From Chlorocebus sabaeus (Eukaryota; Chordata; Mammalia; Primates; Cercopithecidae): 64,000 nt of DNA. Shown piece by piece: positions 57,172-64,000 of the stretch; the first letter of the stretch is position 1, and each line of letters starts with the position of its first letter. The notes under the pieces are model-generated. The model saw nothing but the letters and a program-made list of their open reading frames with translations, was not told the origin of the DNA and did not search any database. The position numbers and the translations under genes are program-made. Where the stretch lies: NCBI RefSeq assembly GCF_047675955.1, contig NW_027327635.1:124001-188000 (forward strand), written 5' to 3'.

Positions 57172-57342
57172 AGTCTTACTGAACGACTTCTTGAGGGGAA
57201 AGCTGTAATTCTATAAGATGAATTAACAGAACACAAAGTCGTTTCTCAGAAAGCTTCCTTTCAGTTCTTATCTTAGGAAATTTCTTTTTCACCACAGCCC
57301 TCTATGGGCTTCCAAATGTCACTTTGCAAATTCCACAAGAAC
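57172..57342 (-). repeat. Single-monomer tandem duplication, copy 2
   Basis: Identical by eye to 57001-57171, shifted by 171 bp. After it the array returns to the common form (CTTAGCGGAATGC). Confidence 0.9.
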
Positions 57343-58453
57343 AGTCTTAGCGGAATGCTTCTTGAGGGGAAAGGTGTAACACTGTCAGATGAATTAACAG
57401 AACACAAAGCAGTTTCTCAGAAAACTTCTTTCCAGTTTATAACTGAAGATATTTCCTTTTTCACCATAGCCCCCTATGGGTTTCCAAATATCACTTTGAA
57501 AATTCCACAAGAACAGTCTTAATGAACGGTTTCTGGAGGGCAAAGCTGTAACTGTGTGAGATGAATTAACGGAACACAAAGTAGTTTCTCAAGAAGCTTC
57601 TTTCTAGTTTTCATCTGAGGACATTTCCTTTTTCACCATAGCCCTCTATGGGCTTCCAAATTTCACTTTGCAAATTCCACAAGAACAGTCTTAACGAAAG
57701 ACTTCTTGAGGGGAAAGCTGTAACTCTGTGAGATGAATTAACAGAAAACAAAGCAGTTTCTCAGAAAGCTTCTATACAGTTTCTAACTGAAGATATTCCT
57801 TTTTTCACCATAACCCTATATGGGTTTCCAAATATTACTTTGCGAATTACACAAGAACAGTCATAGCGAAAGGCTTCTCGAGGGGAAAGCTGTAACTCTG
57901 TGAGATGAATTAACAGAACACAAAGCAGTTTCTCAGAAAGCTTCTTTCCAGTTTTTATCTAAGGACATTTCCTTTTTCTCCATAGCCCTCTATGGGCTTC
58001 TAAATATCACGTTCTAAATTGCACAAGAACAGTCTTAGCAAAGGGATTCTTGAGAGGAAAGCTGTAACTCTGTGAGATGAATTAAGAGAACACAAAGTAG
58101 TTTTTCAGAAAGCTTATTTTCAGTTTTTATCTTAGGTTATTTCCTTTTTCACTGCAGACCTCTGTAGGCTTCTAAATATCACTTCCCAAATTCGACAAGA
58201 ATAGTCTTAGGGAAAGGCTTCGTGAGGGGAAAGCTGTAACTTTGTGAGATGAATTAACAGAACACAACGCAGTGTCTCAGAAAGCTTCTTTCCGGTTTTA
58301 AACCGAAGATATTTCCTTTTCACCATAGCTCTCTATGGCCTTCGAAATGTCACTTTGCAAATTCCACAAGAACAGTCATAGCGAAAGGCTTCCTCAGGGG
58401 AAAGCTGTAACTCTGTGGGATGAATTCACAGATCAGAAAGCTGTTTCTCAGAA

Positions 58454-58623
58454 AGCTTCTTTCTCACTTTTATGGCGGATATTTCCTTTGGCCCTATAGT
58501 CTTCAACGGGAACCGAATTATCCTTTCTCAGATTCCACAGAAATAAGGTTAGCAAACAGCTCTATGACATATAGCTCTCACTCAGTGAGTGGAAGTCACA
58601 TATCACAAAGCAGTTTCTCAGAA
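58454..58623 (-). repeat. Divergent type-2 alpha monomer 3
   Basis: 170-bp unit with TTCCTTTGGCCCTATAGTC, GGGAACCGAATTATCC, TTCCACAGAAATAAGG and CAGTGAGTGGAAGTCAC. It has no pJalpha box. It is preceded by GAATTCACAGATCAGAAAG in place of the usual GAATTAACAGAACACAAAG, so the type-2 sequence starts a little before this unit boundary. Confidence 0.8.
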
Positions 58624-59139
58624 ATGTTCTTTTCAGTTTTTATCTTAGGATATTTCCTTTTTCACCATAGCCCTCTATGGGCTTACAAATACCACTCTGC
58701 AAATTCCACAAGAACAGTCTTACCAAAAGGCTTCTTAAGGGGAAAGCTGTAACTCTGTGAGGTGAATTAACAGAACACAAAGCAGTTTCTCAGAAAGCTT
58801 CTTTTCAGCTTTTATCTTAGGATATTTCCTTTTTCACCATAGCCCTATAAGGGCTTACAAAGATCACTATGAGTATTACACAAGAAGAGTCTTAGCAAAA
58901 GTCTTTTTGAGGGTAAAGCTGTAACTCTTTGAGATGAATTAACAGAACACAAAGCAGTTTCTTAGAAAGCTTCTTTCCATTTTTTAACTGAAGGTATTTC
59001 CCTTTTCACCACAGCCGTCTATGGGCTTCGAAATATCACTTTGCAAATTCAAAAAGAACAGTCCTAGCGAAAGGCTTCTTGAGTGGAATGCTGTAACTCT
59101 GTGAGATGAATTAACAGATCTCAGAGAAGTTTCTCAGAA

Positions 59140-59309
59140 AGCTTCTTTGTCACTTTTAGCGGCAGATATTTCCTTTGGCCCTATAGTCTTCAAAGGGATC
59201 CAAAATAACAGTTCTCCGATTCATAGAAATTAGGCTATCAAACAGCTCTAGCAAATACAGCTGTAACTCAGTGAGTGGAAGTCACATAATACTAAACCGT
59301 TTCTCAGAA
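59140..59309 (-). repeat. Divergent type-2 alpha monomer 4
   Basis: 170-bp unit with TTCCTTTGGCCCTATAGTC, GGGATCCAAAATAACAG and CAGTGAGTGGAAGTCACA, 686 bp (four units) after type-2 monomer 3. It is followed by a unit with AACTGAAGCTATATCC. Confidence 0.8.
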
Positions 59310-59473
59310 AGCCTCTTTCAGTTTTTAACTGAAGCTATATCCTTTTTCACCGTAGCCTTCTATGGGCTTCAAAATATCACTTTGAAAATACAGCAAGAAC
59401 AGTCTTAGCGAAAGGCTTCTAGAGGGGAAAGCTGTAACTCTGTTAGGTGAATTAACAGAACACAAAGCAGTTT

Positions 59474-59774
59474 CTCAGGAATGTTCTTTACAGTTTTTAT
59501 CTGAAGATATTTCCTTTTCTCCATAGTGCACTATGGGCTACCAAATATCACATTTCAAATTCCACAAGAACAGTCTTAGCGAAAGACTTCCTGAGGGGAA
59601 AGCTGTAATTCTGTGAGATGAATTAAAAGAACACAAAGCAATTTCTCAGAAAGCTTCTTTCCAGTTTTTATCGGAGGATATTTCGTTTTCACCATAGCCG
59701 TCTATTGGCTTCCAAATATCATTTTTCAAATTGTGCAAGAATAATCTTAGCGAAAGGCTTCTTGAGGGTAAAGC
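59474..59774 (-). repeat. Dispersed ~300-bp alpha duplication, copy 2
   Basis: Partner of 54330-54630 with few substitutions (for example TAGTGCACTATGG versus TAGCGCTCTATGG) and no net indel. In this copy a type-2 monomer lies shortly before it (59140-59309), not after it. Confidence 0.88.
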
Positions 59775-61513
59775 TGTAACTCTGTGAGACGAATTATCAG
59801 GACAGAAAGCAGTTTCTCAGAAAGCTTCTTTTCAGTTTTTATCTTAGGATATTTCGTTTTTCAGCATAGCCCTCTATGAGCTTCCAAAAATATTTGCAAA
59901 TTCCACAAGAACAGTCTTAGCGAAAGGATTCTGCACGGTAAAGCTGTAACTCTGTGAGATGAACTAACAGAACACAAAGCAGTTTCTCAGGCAACTTCTT
60001 TTCAGTTTTTATCTTAGGTTATTTCCTTTTTCACCATAGCCCTCTATGGGCTTCCAAATAACAGTTTGCAAATTTCACAAAATCTGTCTTAGTGAACGGC
60101 TTCTTGAGGGGAAAGCTGTAACTCTGTGAGATGAACTAACAGAACACAAAACACTTTCCCAGAAAGATTCTTTTCGGTTTTCATCTTAGGATATTTCCTT
60201 TTTCACCAAAGCCCACTATGGGATTCCAAATATCACTTTGCAAATTCCATATGAACAGTCTTAGCGAAAGGTTTCTTGAGGGGAAAGCTGTAACTCTGTG
60301 AGATGAATTAAGAGAACACAAAGCAGTTTCCTAGAAAGATTCTTTCCAGTATTTAACGCAACGTATTTCCTTTTTTTCCGTAGCCCTGTATGGGCTTCCA
60401 ACTATCACCTTGCAAATTCCACAGGAACAGTCTTAGTGAATGGCTTCTTGAGGGGAAAGCTTTAACTCTGTGAGATGAATTAAGAGAACACAATGCACTT
60501 TCTCAGAAAGCTTCTTTTCTGTTTTTATCTTAGGATATATCCTTTTTCGCCATAACACTCTTTGGGCTTCCAATATCGCACTGCAAATTCCACAAGAACA
60601 GTCTGAGTGAATGGCTGCTTGACGGTAAACTGTAACTCTGTGAGATGAATTAACAGAACATAAAGCAGTTTCTCAGAAAGCTTCTTTGCAGTTTTTAACG
60701 GAGGATATTTCCTTTTTCTCCTTAGCCCCATATGGGCTTCCAAATATCACTTTGCAAGTTCTACAAAAACAATCTTTGTGAAAGGCTTCTGAGGGAAAAG
60801 CTATAATTCTGTGAGATGAATTAACAGAACACAAAGCAGTTTCTCAGAAAGCTTCTTCAGAGTTTTTAATGGTGGATATTTCCTTTTTCACCATAGCCCT
60901 CTAAGGGCTTCCAAATATCACTTTGCAAATTCCACAAGAACAGTCTTAGAGAGGGTTCTTGAGGGGAAAGCTGTAACTCGGTGAGATGTATTAACAGAAA
61001 ACACGGCAGTTTCTCAGAATGCTTCTTTCCAGTTTTTAACGGAAGATATTTTCATTTTCACCATAGCCTTCTATGAGCTTCCAAATATCACTTTGCAAAT
61101 TTCACAAGAACAGTCTTAGTGAACGACTTCTTGAGGGGAAAACTGTAACCCTGTGAGATAAACTAACACAACACAAAGCAGTTTCTCAGACAGTTTCTTT
61201 TCGGTTTTTATCTTAGGATATTTCCATTTTCACAATAGCACTCTATGGGCTTCCAAATATCATTTTGCAAATTTCAGAAGAACAGTCTTAGTGAACGACT
61301 TCTTGAGGGGAAATCTGTAACTCTGTGAGATGAATTTACAGAACACAAAGCAGTTTCACAGAAAGCTTCATTTCAGTTTTTATCTTAGGATGTCTTCTTT
61401 TTCACCATAGCCTTCAATGGGACTCCAAATATCACTTTGCAAATTCCACAAGAAAAGTCTTAGTGAACGGCTTCTTGAGGGGAAAGTTGTAACTCTGTGA
61501 GATGAATTAGCAG

Positions 61514-62715
61514 AACACAAAGCAGTTTCTCAGAAAGCTCATTTCCAGTTTTTACCTGAAGATTTTTCCTTTTTCACCATAGCCCAGTATGGGCTTCCAA
61601 ATATCACTTTGCAAATTCCACAAGTACAGACTTAGCGAAAGGCTTCTTGAGGGAAAAACCCTAACTCTTTGAGATGAATTAACAGAACACAAAACAGTAT
61701 CTCAGAAAGGTTTTTTTCAGTTTTTATCTTAGGATGTTTCCTTTTTCACCATAGCCCTCTATGGGTTTCCAAAAACATTTTGCAAATTCCACAAGAACAG
61801 TCTTAGCGAAAGGATTCTGGAGGGGAAACCTGTAATTCTGTGAGATGAATTAAAAGAACACAAAGCAATTTCTCAGAATTCTTCTTTCTAATTTTTAACG
61901 GAAGATATTTCCTTTTACACCATAGCCCTCTTGGGGCTTCCAAATATCACTTTGCAAATCCCACAAGAACAGTCTTAGCGAAAGGTTTCTTGAGGGGAAA
62001 GATGTAACTCTGTGAGATGAAGTAACAGAACACAAAGCAGTTTCTCAGAAACCTTCTTTTCGGTTTTTATCTTAGGATATTTGTATTTTCACCAAAGCCC
62101 TCTAGGGGTTCTAAATATCACTTTGTAAATTACACAAGAACAGTCTTAGCGAAAGGCATCTTGAGGGGAAAGCTGTAACTCTGTAAGATGAAATAACAGA
62201 ACACAAAACAGTTTCTCAGAATCCTTCTTTTCGGTTTTTATCATAGGATATTTCCTTTTTCACCATAGCCCTCTATGGGATTCCAAATATCACTTTGCAA
62301 ATTCCACATGAACAATCTTAGCTAAAGGCTTCTTAAGGGGAAAGATGTAACACAGTGAGATGAATTAACAGAACACGAAGCCGTTTCTCAGAAAGATTCT
62401 TTGAAGTTTTTAACGGAAGATATTTCGTTTTTCACCATAGTCCTCTTCAGGCTTCTAAATATCACTTTGCAAATTACACAAGAACAGTCTTAGCAAAAGG
62501 CTTCTTTTGGGGAAAGCTGTAACTCTGTGAGATGAATTAACAGAGCACAAAGCAGTTTCTCAGAAAGCTTCTTTCCAGTTTTTAATTAAAGATATTTCCG
62601 TTTTCACCATAGCCCTCTATGGGCTTCCAAATATCACTTTGCATTTTCCACAAGAACAGTCTTAGGGAAAGGCTTCTTGAGGGGAAAGCTGTAACTCTGT
62701 GAGATGAATTAACAA
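61514..62715 (-). repeat. Alpha 7-mer (1202-bp) repeat, copy 1
   Basis: Seven consecutive monomers that recur directly downstream with a 1202-bp shift. The identity starts after GATGAATTAGCAG (61501-61513), where the second copy has GATGAATTAACAA. Private variants include GAGGGAAAAACCCTAAC, TTTCCAAAAACATTTTGC, TTTGTATTTTCACCAAAG and CTCTTCAGGCTTC. Confidence 0.93.
61566..61582 (+). promoter_or_regulatory. A-type (pJalpha) box in alpha monomer, example
   Basis: Exact match to the pJalpha consensus in the first monomer of the 7-mer duplication. The same box follows 1202 bp later. Confidence 0.8.
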
Positions 62716-63943
62716 AACACAAAGCAGTTTCTCAGAAAGCTCATTTCCAGTTTTTACCTGAAGATTTTTCCTTTTTCACCATAGCCCAGTATGGGCTTCC
62801 AAATATCACTTTGCAAATTCCACAAGTACAGACTTAGCGAAAGGCTTCTTGAGGGAAAAACCCTAACTCTTTGAGATGAATTAACAGAACACAAAACAGT
62901 ATCTCAGAAAGGTTTTTTTCAGTTTTTATCTTAGGATGTTTCCTTTTTCACCATAGCCCTCTATGGGTTTCCAAAAACATTTTGCAAATTCCACAAGAAC
63001 AGTCTTAGCGAAAGGATTCTGGAGGGGAAACCTGTAATTCTGTGAGATGAATTAAAAGAACACAAAGCAATTTCTCAGAATTCTTCTTTCTAATTTTTAA
63101 CGGAAGATATTTCCTTTTACACCATAGCCCTCTTGGGGCTTCCAAATATCACTTTGCAAATCCCACAAGAACAGTCTTAGCGAAAGGTTTCTTGAGGGGA
63201 AAGATGTAACTCTGTGAGATGAAGTAACAGAACACAAAGCAGTTTCTCAGAAACCTTCTTTTCGGTTTTTATCTTAGGATATTTGTATTTTCACCAAAGC
63301 CCTCTAGGGGTTCTAAATATCACTTTGTAAATTACACAAGAACAGTCTTAGCGAAAGGCATCTTGAGGGGAAAGCTGTAACTCTGTAAGATGAAATAACA
63401 GAACACAAAACAGTTTCTCAGAATCCTTCTTTTCGGTTTTTATCATAGGATATTTCCTTTTTCACCATAGCCCTCTATGGGATTCCAAATATCACTTTGC
63501 AAATTCCACATGAACAATCTTAGCTAAAGGCTTCTTAAGGGGAAAGATGTAACACAGTGAGATGAATTAACAGAACACGAAGCCGTTTCTCAGAAAGATT
63601 CTTTGAAGTTTTTAACGGAAGATATTTCGTTTTTCACCATAGTCCTCTTCAGGCTTCTAAATATCACTTTGCAAATTACACAAGAACAGTCTTAGCAAAA
63701 GGCTTCTTTTGGGGAAAGCTGTAACTCTGTGAGATGAATTAACAGAGCACAAAGCAGTTTCTCAGAAAGCTTCTTTCCAGTTTTTAATTAAAGATATTTC
63801 CGTTTTCACCATAGCCCTCTATGGGCTTCCAAATATCACTTTGCATTTTCCACAAGAACAGTCTTAGGGAAAGGCTTCTTGAGGGGAAAGCTGTAACTCT
63901 GTGAGATGAATTAACAAAACACAAAGCAGTTTCTCAGAAAGCT
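62716..63943 (-). repeat. Alpha 7-mer (1202-bp) repeat, copy 2
   Basis: Second copy of the 7-mer. Positions 61514-62741 and 62716-63943 match base for base as far as I can see, about 1.2 kb with no indel. The match ends at AAAGCTTCTTTCC (63936 onward), where copy 1 was followed by AAAGCTCATTTCC. Confidence 0.93.
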
Positions 63944-63969
63944 TCTTTCCAGTTTTTAACGGAAGATAT

Positions 63970-63986
63970 TTCCTTTTTCACCATAG
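63970..63986 (+). promoter_or_regulatory. A-type (pJalpha) box in alpha monomer, example
   Basis: Exact match to the pJalpha consensus in the last monomer of the window. Confidence 0.8.
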
Positions 63987-64000
63987 TCCTCTATGGGCTG

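Larger units (their letters stand above)
47715..64000 (-). repeat. Alpha satellite array (~171-bp monomers)
   Basis: About 95 tandem units with a spacing of 170-172 bp (for example CTTAGCG at 47741 and 47913). The reverse complement reads like alphoid DNA: TTCTGAGAAACTGCTTTGTG, CATCTCACAGAGTTACAGC, GATATTTGGAAGCCCATAG, GGCTATGGTGAAAAAGG and AAATATCTTC. Strand is given as minus because the usual consensus lies on that strand. On the plus strand most units hold the A-type (pJalpha) box. I saw no CENP-B box. Monomers are diverged, with variants such as TTTAACTGAAGATATTT and TTTATCTTAGGATATTT in no strict alternation. The array starts inside a monomer at 47715 and runs off the right edge. Short open frames here have no protein features. 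Confidence 0.95.

Noticed and set aside
47715..64000. Strict 340-bp dimer structure in the alpha block
   Set aside because: Variant words such as TTTAACTGAAG and TTTATCTTAGG do not alternate from unit to unit, and type-2 monomers occur only four times.

Overview
The window is satellite heterochromatin from end to end. I find no gene, RNA gene, transposon or CRISPR array. About the last 16.3 kb (47715-64000) is a head-to-tail array of ~171-bp units that are recognisably primate alpha satellite. Read on the minus strand they follow the alphoid consensus, and on the plus strand most units carry the A-type (pJalpha) box TTCCTTTTTCACCATAG at the position where human B-type monomers have the CENP-B box. 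Alpha satellite is restricted to primates. The sequence of the variable half (minus strand AAGCCTTTCGCTAAGACTG, then GTGGAATTTGCAAAGTG) is, from memory, more like New World monkey alphoid DNA than ape or Old World monkey DNA. I therefore infer a platyrrhine pericentromere, with moderate confidence.

The first 47.7 kb alternates between two GC-rich simple satellites, here called A and B. Satellite A has a 16-bp unit with consensus GAGTGTGCACTCCCCT. It occupies 1-4385, 16202-18991, 19721-23717, 30338-32155 and 34954-37140. Satellite B is a 10-bp lattice built mostly from three decamers, CCGGTTTGAG, CCGGTCTGGT and CCGGTCAAAA, commonly arranged in 20-bp or 51-bp sets. It occupies 4386-16201, 18992-19720, 23718-30337, 32156-34953 and 37141-47714. 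I do not recognise A or B as a named family.

The A and B blocks are not randomly interleaved. All four B-to-A junctions use the same breakpoint. The five A-to-B junctions fall into two homologous classes of three and two. This indicates a composite A+B higher-order repeat that was amplified and then changed in length by gain and loss of repeat units. The last B block switches near 40.4 kb to a different B subfamily, which directly abuts alpha satellite at 47714/47715 with no unique sequence between them. All A, B and alpha repeats have one orientation throughout.

Within the alpha block the monomers are mostly diverged and show no strict dimer alternation. Four strongly divergent type-2 monomers lie between 54.6 and 59.4 kb. 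A 7-monomer (1202-bp) tandem duplication that looks exact closes the window. The most interesting functional hint is in satellite B. Its CCGG-N6-CCGG lattice matches the CP2/LSF/TFCP2L1 bipartite consensus CNRG-N6-CNRG, and its CAAAACCGGTTTG junctions match the Grainyhead AACCGGTT core. The window therefore holds many hundreds of potential CP2/Grainyhead-family sites phased to the DNA helix. Long open frames on the minus strand of A and B follow from stop-free repeat consensus and are not annotated as genes.
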